This document shows positions 1-7,942 of a stretch of 64,000 nt of DNA, in pieces (positions within the stretch are counted from its first letter, which is position 1; the number at the start of each line of letters is the position of its first letter). The position numbers and the translations under genes were made by a program. The notes under the pieces were generated by a model. It saw only the letters and a program-made list of their open reading frames with translations, did no database searches and was not told the DNA's origin. Source of the DNA: Photobacterium phosphoreum (GTDB taxonomy: Bacteria > Pseudomonadota > Gammaproteobacteria > Enterobacterales > Vibrionaceae); NCBI RefSeq assembly GCF_002954725.1, contig NZ_MSCQ01000001.1:1239641-1303640 (forward strand), in the 5' to 3' direction.

Positions 1-365
1 ACATTCTTATCCACCACAATGGCACTACCATTACACTCTGGGCACACTTGGCCGTTCTGTTGAGTCGCTTCAGCAATCGCGGTCGCACATAAAGCAGTTA
101 ACGCTTTTTCAGGGTAAACACCACGCCAATCTTCCATTAACCGTAATGTTTCACCTCTGGTCGCTATTTGGAGCTGTTTAAGTGCATGAACATCTCTTAG
201 CCCTTCAACAAACAGTACCAACCACCCTACTGGCGATTCATGCCAACATAGCCCGACTACCGCCAATTGTTCTTCTGCAGACAATAACGCTTTACCACCA
301 CCAGACTGAGGATCATAGTTGATTCCTTTAATCGCAAATTTACTCAACAGGGTTTCGATTCTCAT
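1..365 (-). CDS. Phage Q-type antitermination protein, partial
   Basis: The reading frame opens at an ATG overlapping the stop of the DnaC remnant (ATGA) and runs off the left edge, leaving about 121 residues. It begins MRIETLLSKF and reaches a zinc-finger-like C-P-E-C-N-G motif near residue 111. This layout resembles lambda-type Q proteins (MRLES... start, then a CxxCxG zinc knuckle), which bind DNA and RNA polymerase to allow phage late transcription. The family call is by motif and layout only. The position after a DnaC-like gene fits lambdoid prophage order. The rest of the gene, and whether it is intact, cannot be seen here. Confidence 0.55.
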   Translation of the reverse strand, partial: MRIETLLSKFAIKGINYDPQSGGGKALLSAEEQLAVVGLCWHESPVGWLVLFVEGLRDVHALKQLQIATRGETLRLMEDWRGVYPEKALTALCATAIAEATQQNGQVCPECNGSAIVVDKN

Positions 366-709
366 GCTGGTTGTGTTCCTTTGTTAATTCTAAAACTTGA
401 CCAATTAAACGTTACCCACTTACCGTCTTCCATAATGCGGTCGACAGCTGCGCGGCCTAAAGTTGTTATAAGTTCATCACTCTGAAGGTTGGTAATCACC
501 CCTGTTGGTTTTTCTAAGGTATAACGTTCATCTATCACCAGCAAATCGACATTACTCAAAAAACGAATCAGTGCTGTTTCACTGGTTGCTGAGTCTTGAC
601 GGTAAGTATCACGAAATTTAAGCATCAATTCGGCAACAGTGATCACTACCACTGATCGGCGTTGTTGAAGTGCTTGATTGGCAATCGTACACGCTAAGTG
701 GTTTTACCT
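362..709 (-). pseudogene. DnaC-like helicase loader remnant (frameshifted, internally deleted)
   Basis: The open part (362-652, GTG start) matches the middle and end of E. coli DnaC: an ITVAELM block, Walker B as NVDLLVIDE, then GVITNL, a DRIM block and FNW near the C terminus. Reading further upstream without a start gives HLACTIANQAL, the segment after Walker A. GKT itself (about 700-708) lies in another frame, so one base seems to be lost in GGTAAAACC. About 20 residues normally between the Walker B Asp-Glu and GVITNL are also missing. Beyond about 709 the homology stops abruptly and an unrelated gene begins on the other strand. DnaC loads DnaB during phage replication; this copy cannot be functional. 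Confidence 0.75.
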
Positions 710-714
710 GTGTG

Positions 715-1089
715 ATGTACCCGCAACGTGAACAAGCACGTAAACGCGCCCAACGTTTGAGAGATAAACGCAAAACCAATGGCGTGACCAGTTTCCCTCT
801 CCCATTAAATAATATGGAGATCGAACGGCTAAATGAGATCTGTAAATTCTTCTCTTATCCCAATGCAGCTTGTGATAACGCTGAAGCATTACAACTAATG
901 ATCCATCGTATTCATGGTGAGATGGAACAAATCAAACAATCACTAGGTACTTGCCAACATTGTGGTGAGTCATTACCGGAAGGATGTGCAAAATTAAAGA
1001 CGGGAGGCTTATTTAAAGGTGATGCCCGTTGCTGGCACACCATGAATCGGGTTCGTCTTTCTAATTTTGTTAGTACAACATGCGAATAA
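715..1089 (+). CDS. Element-borne protein with C-terminal zinc ribbon, function unknown
   Basis: This is a 124-residue frame. I chose ATG 715 because the 45 bases before it, although open from 670, are antisense to the DnaC remnant. The N terminus is very basic (about residues 2-20, rich in Arg and Lys), followed by a motif PLPLNNMEIERLNEICKF that could be a short DNA-binding helix pair. The C-terminal half holds CQHC and further cysteines (GC, RCWH), a likely zinc ribbon. No good ribosome binding site or promoter is visible because the upstream DNA is DnaC remnant, so the gene may have lost its control region in a recombination. I do not recognise the family; a phage or plasmid regulator is plausible. 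Confidence 0.5.
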   Translation: MYPQREQARKRAQRLRDKRKTNGVTSFPLPLNNMEIERLNEICKFFSYPNAACDNAEALQLMIHRIHGEMEQIKQSLGTCQHCGESLPEGCAKLKTGGLFKGDARCWHTMNRVRLSNFVSTTCE

Positions 1090-1099
1090 GGAATCAAAC

Positions 1100-1428
1100 A
1101 TGTTCGATTACAACAGCTACCCTACTGTAAACATCTCATATACCACAGAAAACAGCTTAAACGTGACACCGTCACACTATAAAAGCAACTACCTGATTCA
1201 CCGCCACCAGCAAAAACTTATGCTGAACTTAATGAGCAATCAACGCATCTTTTAATTAGTCACATTGAAGTATTAGAGATGTTTCAAATCACAAGCCGAG
1301 CAACAATCTATAAGTGGCGACAAACACGCGGCTTCCCTGAGCCAATCACACTGATGCCCTTACGTTGGTTACGTTCTGCTGTTGAAGAATGGAAAGATAA
1401 TACCAGTCGGTTTGGAAAGCGGTTTTAG
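1100..1428 (+). pseudogene. AlpA-like excisionase/regulator, broken by a one-base frameshift
   Basis: The ATG at 1100 opens a 51-codon frame (MFDYNSYPTV...) that stops at 1255. A second frame, open from 1183 to 1428, encodes LLISHIEVLEMF, then SRATIYKWR, RGFPEP and RWLRSAVEEW: the MerR-like winged-helix of AlpA/Cox regulators that control prophage integrase genes. Adding one A to the A5 run at 1212-1216 joins the two into a single protein of about 109 residues, so replication slippage is the likely cause. The short in-frame ATG at 1279 would start inside the helix-turn-helix and make only 49 residues. A sequencing error in the homopolymer is the alternative. Confidence 0.65.
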
Positions 1429-1432
1429 AAGC

Positions 1433-1468
1433 AAAGCGATCTTGGTGAGAGATCGCTTTGTTGTTTTG
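1433..1468 (+). terminator. Terminator-like hairpin after the AlpA-like gene
   Basis: A perfect 10-bp inverted repeat (AAAGCGATCT at 1433-1442, AGATCGCTTT at 1450-1459) with a 7-base loop starts five bases after the stop codon. T-rich sequence follows (TTGTTTT). It fits a Rho-independent terminator for the 1100-1428 frame. Confidence 0.65.
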
Positions 1469-1491
1469 GTAATAACAGTCAGGAATAAATT

Positions 1492-1578
1492 ATGGCAAGT
1501 ATTAACTATGAACATTCATTCGATGATATTCAAGAAGCATTATTTTCGATTTTTCTATTAGCCTCTTTAAAAACCTAA
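1492..1578 (+). pseudogene. Short coding remnant (28 codons)
   Basis: A small frame starts with ATG after a GGAATAAATT leader and reads MASINYEHSFDDIQEALFSI before it degrades into a hydrophobic tail and stops. The first 20 residues look protein-like, then the frame closes. A second stretch without a start (about 1640-1740, frame +2) reads KCVPRYYCTQFGRRKHLTKL and may be another gene fragment. I recognise neither. The whole 1490-1765 stretch looks like eroded element DNA. Confidence 0.25.
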
Positions 1579-1765
1579 TTTTTTCATTGTTACTAATTGT
1601 ATTCATACTAATTCCAATAACGCTTATAACACCCAATTAAAATGTGTGCCACGCTACTACTGCACTCAATTTGGACGCCGTAAACACTTAACTAAACTCA
1701 AAATGCCAAGCGTGGGTAGTCACTCTTCAATTGATTGTTAATACGCCGCATTGCAATAATGAAAC

Positions 1766-2854
1766 TCATAACGAGTATAATTTTGAATCGAACATAAGGA
1801 CGATTTCTTTGAATTTTCTTACCTGAACGGAACTTTTCACTTCCTTTAACACCTCATCAATGACTATAGCTTCATTTTGGTATGTGTACTCTAGCGGCAC
1901 AGTTACCAGCAATGTACGTTCGTCATCGTAATTCTTATCATGCTTTTTATTAATTGAAAGAATTATACGCTCAGCTAACGAGTCAATCTCTCTTTTTAAG
2001 TGTGCTAAAACTTTCAAAGGCAAAACACTAATTCCATTGTTTCGTGTTGCAATGAAGTATGAAAAGTCATTTTTTGGAGCGCCCGATGTTACCTCAATAA
2101 TTAGTTCATTTTCGTTATCGGTAATTTTTGCATCATAATTTTCACTTTGAATACCTAACTTAATATATGCATCTTCAGAAACACCTCTAGCCTTAACAAA
2201 TTGAAATAATGGAATGAATTCTTCTCTCAGGTATTTGTTACACCTATATTTATTAGAAAAATAACCATTTGAGCTAAATCGATAAATCAAATCCTCGGAT
2301 GACTTCATCTCTATATAGTCTTTAATTATACCTTTAAATTCAGACACGGTAACAGGTTGTTCAAAAACTGAAAGTTCAAAGTCTTCTTTCTGATATGTTT
2401 TAATTTTTGGCGGCGCATATTTCAAATTAACATCTAGTTCGAACGACTCTACCAAGCCAACATACACCATCATTAAATCTGGGGCGAAAATGTTATTAAA
2501 ACCTTCCCTGTGATTATTTATTAAAATATCACCACCAAACAAAAAATACCTTTTAAATATGTTCGTTAATCTTAAAATTAGAATTTCACTCAGTTCGTCT
2601 CGTTTAATAGCATTCTCTTGAAAAAAACTAAAGCCCCACAGGAAAAAGTTCTCAATATTTATAACTTCATGCTCGTAAACGTAAACTTTTACATCAAATT
2701 CTCTCTTGATATTATTTAAACAGTCATTGATATCAGCATTGAATAAGCGATACTTTTCCCAACCTAACATGCAATATGGTGGTCCTTGTTCAAACAATAC
2801 AAACGAATGAGACTGTTTGACTTCTTTATCATTGAATTTGCTAATATCGAACAC
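1766..2854 (-). CDS. Orphan cargo protein of the integrated element, possible PD-(D/E)XK-like fold
   Basis: A 362-residue protein with no family I can name. It starts at GTG 2854 behind a perfect AGGAGG (2865-2870), so translation is well supported. It has no signal peptide or membrane segment. The C-terminal half has a pattern often seen in restriction-endonuclease-like folds: Asp241-Ala, about twelve residues, then Glu254-Val-Thr (IIEVTSGAP). That is weak evidence for a PD-(D/E)XK core. The gene is clearly more AT-rich than the chromosome around it and sits between the integrase and AlpA-like genes, where small prophages and satellites often carry anti-phage or other cargo genes. A defence role is inference from place and the weak motif only. 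Confidence 0.6.
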   Translation of the reverse strand: MFDISKFNDKEVKQSHSFVLFEQGPPYCMLGWEKYRLFNADINDCLNNIKREFDVKVYVYEHEVINIENFFLWGFSFFQENAIKRDELSEILILRLTNIFKRYFLFGGDILINNHREGFNNIFAPDLMMVYVGLVESFELDVNLKYAPPKIKTYQKEDFELSVFEQPVTVSEFKGIIKDYIEMKSSEDLIYRFSSNGYFSNKYRCNKYLREEFIPLFQFVKARGVSEDAYIKLGIQSENYDAKITDNENELIIEVTSGAPKNDFSYFIATRNNGISVLPLKVLAHLKREIDSLAERIILSINKKHDKNYDDERTLLVTVPLEYTYQNEAIVIDEVLKEVKSSVQVRKFKEIVLMFDSKLYSL

Positions 2855-3183
2855 TTACACCTCCTAAGTGTAATAACTTTTATACTATATATATATATTT
2901 CTAACTGACTGCTAACAACTTATTAATAAATCCTCCTACTTTCACGTAAAAGAATGCCTCTCAGCACCACAATCATACTCAATTTAATTTATAAACATCA
3001 TGATATTGATAACGTTTTTATCTTCCAAATGCTTTTTAAACAATGTAGACAGTAATAAATATATTTAATCAGTCTTATTAAAAACGGAACTCAAGCGATA
3101 AAATTACTATATTTCATTATAACTGTTTATATATACAACAAATAAAACTAATCCAACACGGCTTAAATCAATAACTAACAAAC
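2855..3183. other. AT-rich spacer between the orphan gene and the integrase
   Basis: These 329 bases hold the ribosome binding site of the 1766-2854 gene (AGGAGG at 2865-2870), an alternating TATATATATAT run near 2885-2900 that could form its promoter, and otherwise very AT-rich sequence. I found no open frame of note, tRNA end or obvious attachment core. Confidence 0.5.
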
Positions 3184-4347
3184 CTACTTCAAATAACTAT
3201 CCAACTTCTCAGCATACAACTCATAGCCTTCTAACTGGTCTTTCAACCAATCATGTTTGTTATAAACCGCTAATACCCCACCCAATTCATGGCCAAGCAT
3301 CTTCTCAACCACATGCGGCATTACGCCAAGTTCTGATGCACCGGTGGATAGTGAACGTCTAAAATCATGAGTGCGCCAATCTTCAATGGGTAAACTATCT
3401 CTGATGCGGCGGATATAACGGTTAGCCGCTGAAATGGTTATCGGCTTATCCAGATCACCACCGGGGAAAAGTACATCATCGTAAGTTGCCATTACTCGTT
3501 CTAATATCGCCCTTGCTTTAGTGGGAATTGGGCGTCTGATTGGCGTATTGGTTTTACTGAGTTCTTTCGGTACCGTCCATATACCCGCTTCCATATCAAA
3601 GTGGCTACGACGCGCAAGGCGTAACTCTGAAAGACGACTACCCCACAACATGGTTAGCTGATGTAATGCTTTATTGGATGAGCTGGCGCGGCTACGTTCG
3701 ATGGCCAACCAAATCATGCTGAGTTCTGAAAACGTTGGCACTCGAGTACCAACTTCTGGCGCTTTACCTACATGCTGTCTGTTAATGCGGTCTAAGTCTG
3801 TTTTCTCAATAATGAACTTACTCTTACAGAAATTTAAACAGGCTCTGAGCTTGGTAAATAATGAATTAGCTGTTTTGGGTTTATCAAGGCTAATGGTATC
3901 TAACCACTGCATCCATTCTCTAGCCGGTATCGTTTCTACGTTACGTTCTGGAAATGTGCCAATAAGATAATTTTTGGCAAATGAGCGATAAAGCGCCTGA
4001 GTACCCGCTTTTAATTGAGGGACATAATGTTTAAGCCAGTACGCGACACAATCATCTAAGGTGATGAATTCAAGCTCACCCGTTATAGCAATGTTGGGAT
4101 TTCGACCAGATTCTCTTAATTCCATCATTAATTTATGCTTTCGCCTTGCCTCTTTAAGGCTAGTTACGGGATACTTACCTATACGAATTCTTAAGCTTTT
4201 TTTATTAAAGCGGCAACGGTAATGAAAATAGATTTTAGCTTGAGGTGTTATGCGGACAACGAGCCCTTCACCATCACTAATTTCAGCTTTACCGTCATAA
4301 GTGTCTTGCTTTGATATAAGATTAAGTTGTCGGTCTGTCAGGCTCAT
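3184..4347 (-). CDS. int: P4-type tyrosine recombinase integrase
   Basis: A full-length, 387-residue site-specific recombinase that would integrate and excise the element. The N-terminal arm-binding domain (about residues 1-90, DUF4102 type) has the usual SDGEGLVVRI and RIRIGKYP blocks. A core-binding SAM-like domain follows (about 95-185), then the catalytic domain. All catalytic residues are present: Arg238 (GSRLSEL), His327 and Arg330 (HDFRR), His353 (LGHE) and the nucleophile Tyr362 (VYNKHD). The gene is the outermost gene of the element and points away from sbcB. I see no tRNA gene at the junction, so the attachment site is not assigned. Direct repeats just upstream may bind integrase or a regulator. 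Confidence 0.93.
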   Translation of the reverse strand: MSLTDRQLNLISKQDTYDGKAEISDGEGLVVRITPQAKIYFHYRCRFNKKSLRIRIGKYPVTSLKEARRKHKLMMELRESGRNPNIAITGELEFITLDDCVAYWLKHYVPQLKAGTQALYRSFAKNYLIGTFPERNVETIPAREWMQWLDTISLDKPKTANSLFTKLRACLNFCKSKFIIEKTDLDRINRQHVGKAPEVGTRVPTFSELSMIWLAIERSRASSSNKALHQLTMLWGSRLSELRLARRSHFDMEAGIWTVPKELSKTNTPIRRPIPTKARAILERVMATYDDVLFPGGDLDKPITISAANRYIRRIRDSLPIEDWRTHDFRRSLSTGASELGVMPHVVEKMLGHELGGVLAVYNKHDWLKDQLEGYELYAEKLDSYLK

Positions 4348-4365
4348 TACGCTATTCCTTTAAAA

Positions 4366-4402
4366 TAGGACACAGGCTCGGATTTTAGGACACGCATTCG
4401 GA
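4366..4402. repeat. Two 20-bp-spaced direct repeats upstream of the integrase
   Basis: The 17-mers TAGGACACAGGCTCGGA (4366-4382) and TAGGACACGCATTCGGA (4386-4402) match at 13 positions, sharing TAGGACAC and TCGGA, and start exactly 20 bp apart, about two helical turns. They lie 19-55 bp upstream of the integrase start. This arrangement suits arm-type integrase sites or binding sites for an AlpA-like activator. Their role is inferred. Confidence 0.55.
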
Positions 4403-4442
4403 CATTAATGCAAATCCCACGCTGAATTCAATTGGAATTAAC

Positions 4443-4462
4443 TACTGTATATACGAACAGTA
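4443..4462. promoter_or_regulatory. LexA box between int and sbcB
   Basis: TACTGTATATACGAACAGTA has the CTG-N10-CAG core of the gammaproteobacterial LexA operator with a TA-rich centre, close to the consensus TACTGTATATATATACAGTA. It lies 64 bp before the sbcB start and about 95 bp before the divergent integrase start, so either or both genes could be SOS-controlled. It shows the same pattern as the box before sulA in this window. Confidence 0.75.
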
Positions 4463-4526
4463 TATCACAAAAAGCCATAGTTATAACAATCACTTAATAC
4501 AACACACATGGCTTCTGGAAAATACT

Positions 4527-5948
4527 ATGAACAAGAAAAACGAGCCAACACTATACTGGATTGATTACGAAACCTTTGGTGCCAGTCCAGCGAATGATCG
4601 CCCTTGCCAGTTTGCAGGGGTGCGTACCGATATGGAAATGAACATCATCGGTGAGCCTTTGGTGATCTATTGTAAGCCACCAGCCGATTACCTTCCTTCA
4701 CCTGAAGCCTGTTTGATTACGGGGATCACGCCACAAGAAGCAATGGAGAAAGGTTTATCAGAGCCTGAGTTTATTGCTCAAATTCATGCAGAACTGTCAA
4801 AGCCAAATACCTGTGTCATTGGTTATAACAATGTTCGCTTTGATGATGAAGTTACCCGTTATACGTTATACCGTAACTTTTATGACCCGTATGGCTGGGC
4901 ATGGCAAAACGGTAACTCTCGTTGGGATTTACTCGATATTATGCGTACCTGTTATGCATTGCGTCCTGATGGGCTTAACTGGCCAACAGATGATGAAGGT
5001 CGTCCGAGCTTTAAGCTTGAGAAGCTCTCTATCGCCAATGGCATTGAACACGCGAATGCCCATGATGCTATGGCTGATGTGTACGCCACGATTGAGCTGG
5101 CGAAGATTTTAAAGCAAAACCAACCTAAGCTGTTTGATTACCTGTTTGAGTTGCGTCATAAGCGTAAATTACAAGATCTGATCGATATTGTTGATCTCAC
5201 CCCGATTGTGCATGTATCAGGTATGTTCGGTACTGAATGTGGCAATACCAGTTGGATAGTGCCGATGGCGTGGCATCCTGACAATAAAAATGCGGTGATC
5301 TGCGTTAACCTTGCCCAAGATCCTACCCCTTTGATTGAGCTTGATGCCGATCAACTGCGTGAGCGTTTATATACCAAACGTATCGATCTTGGCCCTGATG
5401 AGTTACCGGTACCGATTAAAGAAGTGCATTTAAATAAGTGTCCTGTGCTTGCACCAGCGAAAACCTTAAAAGCTGAAGATGCGGCGCGGTTGGGAATTGA
5501 TCGTGAGTTATGCCTTAAACATTTGGCGTTATTAAAGCAGCACCCTGAAATACGCACAAAGTTACTTGAAATGTTCAGTGTTAAACGTGAATACGCCAAT
5601 AATGGTAACGTTGATACTATGCTTTATGATGGTTTTTTCTCAACAGCTGATCGTTCTACGATGGATATTATTCGTGAAACACCCGTTGATGCACTGGCAA
5701 CACTTGAAATCAATGTTGAAGATGAGCGTATTAAACCGCTGTTGTTCCGCTATCGTGCGCGTAATTACCCCTTAACGTTAACCTATCAAGAACAGCAACG
5801 TTGGAAACATCACTGCCAAGATTTCTTTGAAGAAAACATGGCTAAATATATGGAAAACTTTGAAGCCGCAGCATTAGATTGCCAGTCTAATGAAAATAAA
5901 ATGAAGATCATGAAATCATTGTATGACTATATTAATAAATTGATGTAA
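4527..5948 (+). CDS. sbcB: Exodeoxyribonuclease I
   Basis: ExoI degrades single-stranded DNA 3' to 5' and acts in recombination repair and mismatch repair. The 473 residues agree with E. coli SbcB (475). The N-terminal DnaQ-like exonuclease domain has the metal-binding residues Asp13 and Glu15 (DYETFG), the conserved NNVRFDDE block, and HDAMADV with the catalytic His and Asp. The SH3-like and helical C-terminal parts follow in normal order. The gene is monocistronic: the divergent integrase lies upstream and a strong hairpin downstream. A LexA box 64 bp before the start suggests SOS control, which is not the textbook situation for E. coli sbcB. Confidence 0.96.
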   Translation: MNKKNEPTLYWIDYETFGASPANDRPCQFAGVRTDMEMNIIGEPLVIYCKPPADYLPSPEACLITGITPQEAMEKGLSEPEFIAQIHAELSKPNTCVIGYNNVRFDDEVTRYTLYRNFYDPYGWAWQNGNSRWDLLDIMRTCYALRPDGLNWPTDDEGRPSFKLEKLSIANGIEHANAHDAMADVYATIELAKILKQNQPKLFDYLFELRHKRKLQDLIDIVDLTPIVHVSGMFGTECGNTSWIVPMAWHPDNKNAVICVNLAQDPTPLIELDADQLRERLYTKRIDLGPDELPVPIKEVHLNKCPVLAPAKTLKAEDAARLGIDRELCLKHLALLKQHPEIRTKLLEMFSVKREYANNGNVDTMLYDGFFSTADRSTMDIIRETPVDALATLEINVEDERIKPLLFRYRARNYPLTLTYQEQQRWKHHCQDFFEENMAKYMENFEAAALDCQSNENKMKIMKSLYDYINKLM

Positions 5949-5980
5949 TCCATCTAGTTACAGGCTTTCAATGATATCTA

Positions 5981-6016
5981 GCTCATCATACCCATCGTGT
6001 GATGAGCTTTTTTATT
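5981..6016 (+). terminator. Terminator of sbcB
   Basis: GCTCATCA (5981-5988) and TGATGAGC (6000-6007) form an 8-bp stem followed by a T run (TTTTTTATT). It is a good Rho-independent terminator. Confidence 0.85.
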
Positions 6017-6111
6017 ATTAATAAGACCCTCTATTTGATGATTATCGAAATTCCGTCAACACTTAATGCTATCGAATGAGGTTGTGTTCGAAGGGTTTAC
6101 AAATAGGTGAC

Positions 6112-6639
6112 ATGATGACGACGAAAACAAAAATAAAATGTTATCGATTTGAAGGCATTGATTTTATTCCTGAAAATAGACAACTTCGATGGCACGACAA
6201 TCAACAAACACTATTAACTGATGACGAATCCCGCTTTTTAGCCTCATTGTGTTACCTTGCAGGGGAAGTGGTCAGCACAGAATCGATATATCGCTATACC
6301 TTTACCTCCCCTAACGCCTACGAAGAAAGCGGAGATCACCATTACGATCTCAATATTTTACTGCTATCACTATCAAAGAAATTACTCCGTAACGGTAAAA
6401 TGGCGATACCTATCTATATTATTCCGAGTTATGGCTTTCGAGTATCGCTGCCTAATACCACATCAATCCGCAATGAATCCCCGCCACTAAAAACCCGATC
6501 TTCATGGCCTGATCGCGTCAAAAAGAGAGCAAAAAAACCGTTTCCTCAAGTTATTAAAACTTATTACCCTATCATCACCACGGCAGTAATCGTTACACTT
6601 TCTCTACTGATTGGCTATTTGATTCTGACAACAAGATAA
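6112..6639 (+). CDS. ToxR/CadC-like membrane-anchored transcription regulator with almost no periplasmic domain
   Basis: A protein of 175 residues from ATG 6112 (6115 is equally possible; AGGTG at 6105-6109 serves both). Residues 5-105 form an OmpR-type winged helix: LLTDDESRFLASLC, the recognition helix region around VVSTESIYRYTF, and the closing wing SYGFRVS. A basic linker follows, then one membrane helix (about 151-171, TAVIVTLSLLIGYLIL), and the protein ends three residues later. ToxR-family regulators normally have a periplasmic sensor; here it is missing, so it may sense through a partner or the membrane, or act constitutively. No sensing partner is visible next door. Confidence 0.75.
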   Translation: MMTTKTKIKCYRFEGIDFIPENRQLRWHDNQQTLLTDDESRFLASLCYLAGEVVSTESIYRYTFTSPNAYEESGDHHYDLNILLLSLSKKLLRNGKMAIPIYIIPSYGFRVSLPNTTSIRNESPPLKTRSSWPDRVKKRAKKPFPQVIKTYYPIITTAVIVTLSLLIGYLILTTR

Positions 6640-6755
6640 CATTAATGCTTGTTTTATAAACTCAAACAAATATAGTTCATTACTCACCGCAAATTAGTGT
6701 GACAATTATCATGTTTATTTGTATGATGAATAAAACATTTAAGAGTCGTTGTCAC

Positions 6756-7100
6756 ATGAATTACATTCGCTCATTTGCAATCGTTATGATCTGTTTCTTT
6801 TTAGGACAAGGTATTCAGCATTTCTCTGGATTACCCGTTCCTGGCAGTATCATTGGTTTGTTTATCCTCTTTTTTGGTCTTGTCACTGGTATCTGTCGTA
6901 CCGAGTGGGTTGAAAGCACCTGTAACCTATTAATTAAACACATGGCGCTATTATTTGTGCCTGTTGGTGTTGGTTTAATGAATTACTTAGGGGTGATTGA
7001 AAACAACGCAGCAATCATTTTTGCAAGCACCCTTGGCAGCACAGTTATTGTTTTAATTGTGATTGGCTTAGCGGTACACCATAAGGAGAAAAACTCATGA
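6756..7100 (+). CDS. yohJ: CidA/LrgA-family membrane protein YohJ
   Basis: A hydrophobic protein of about 114 residues with four predicted helices and the family signature PGSIIGLFILF followed by HMALLFVPVGVGLMNY. It pairs with the downstream LrgB-like protein (4-bp ATGA overlap). CidA/LrgA proteins are holin-like and are linked to murein hydrolase control or export of small carboxylates. The order yohJ-yohK-cdd is the same as in E. coli. The start is uncertain: I chose ATG 6756 because the MNYIRSF start matches homologue length; in-frame ATGs at 6699, 6711, 6723 and 6726 would add residues. Confidence 0.85.
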   Translation: MNYIRSFAIVMICFFLGQGIQHFSGLPVPGSIIGLFILFFGLVTGICRTEWVESTCNLLIKHMALLFVPVGVGLMNYLGVIENNAAIIFASTLGSTVIVLIVIGLAVHHKEKNS

Positions 7101-7783
7101 TCTGGCTAGTGGCAACGTTGGTGTGCTTCTATTCTGCGCGCTATTTGGCAATGAAAATCAAAAACCCTTTTTTCAACCCTCTTTTGATCACCCTTATTGT
7201 AATGATTGTGGCACTGAAATGGTTAGATGTGCCTTACCAAACTTATTTCGCTCAAAATGAAGTGATTAACTATTTATTAGGCCCTGCCGTTGTTGCATTA
7301 GCGTTTCCTTTGTATCAACAAATTGGACTTATTCGCAGCAAGTGGAAAACTATTTTAACGTCTTGTTTTGTGGGTAGTGTGTTATCTATGACCTTTGGTA
7401 CTGCAATTGCGTTCTCAATGGGTGCTGATGCTCAACTGGCGGCCAGTATTTTACCAAAATCAATCACTACTCCTCTTGCGATGGCGGCTTCTCAGCAAAT
7501 TGGGGGGATTCCTGCGATCACTTCTGCGATGGTGATTATTGTTGGGTTATTTGGCGCAGTATTAGGTTACCCGATCATGAAGTTATTCCGCGTTAAGCAT
7601 CCATTAGCGAAAGGCTTATCGATTGGTACGGTTTCACATGCGCTAGGCACAGCAAAAGCCGTAGAAGAAAACTATCAAGAAGGTGCATTCAGTTCATTAG
7701 CATTGGTCATTTGCGGCATTATGACCACACTATTAGCCCCACTGATGTTTCCTTTATTATTACGTATTTTTGGCCATGCTTAA
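7097..7783 (+). CDS. yohK: LrgB-family membrane protein YohK
   Basis: A 228-residue membrane protein of the LrgB family with several helices and the characteristic blocks LLGPAVVALAFPLY, PKSITTPLAMA and SIGTVSHALGTAKA. It overlaps yohJ by four bases, so the two are translationally coupled and probably form one membrane complex. The role in Gram-negatives (control of lysis or transport of small carboxylates) is not firmly established. It ends 214 bp before cdd. Confidence 0.92.
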   Translation: MIWLVATLVCFYSARYLAMKIKNPFFNPLLITLIVMIVALKWLDVPYQTYFAQNEVINYLLGPAVVALAFPLYQQIGLIRSKWKTILTSCFVGSVLSMTFGTAIAFSMGADAQLAASILPKSITTPLAMAASQQIGGIPAITSAMVIIVGLFGAVLGYPIMKLFRVKHPLAKGLSIGTVSHALGTAKAVEENYQEGAFSSLALVICGIMTTLLAPLMFPLLLRIFGHA

Positions 7784-7916
7784 TAAACAACACGCTACCG
7801 AACACAAAACAAACAAAATGGTCATCTTTTACTAAGTCATTGAAATATTGTATACTTTGTTACAGAAACAAGTGTGACGCCACTCCCAGTAATGTAATAG
7901 GTGCAATGGCAAAACA

Positions 7917-7942
7917 AACAGTGTGATCAAGATCACTTCTAA
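7917..7942. promoter_or_regulatory. CRP site upstream of cdd
   Basis: TGTGATCAAGATCACT (7922-7937) fits the CRP consensus TGTGA-N6-TCACA with one mismatch in the outer arm and has the ideal GATCAAGATC centre. It is about 60 bp before the cdd start. E. coli cdd is controlled by CRP and CytR, so the site is expected. A second palindrome, GTTGTGATTCACATAG, lies just downstream, but its half-site spacing is wrong for CRP. Confidence 0.75.

Noticed and set aside
670..714. Upstream extension of the 715-1089 gene to ATG 670
   Set aside because: These codons are antisense to the DnaC remnant and carry no ribosome binding site, so they are unlikely to belong to the protein.
4774..5112. Open frame of 112 codons within sbcB
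   Set aside because: Alternative frame of a well-supported gene with Met- and Leu-rich low-complexity product.
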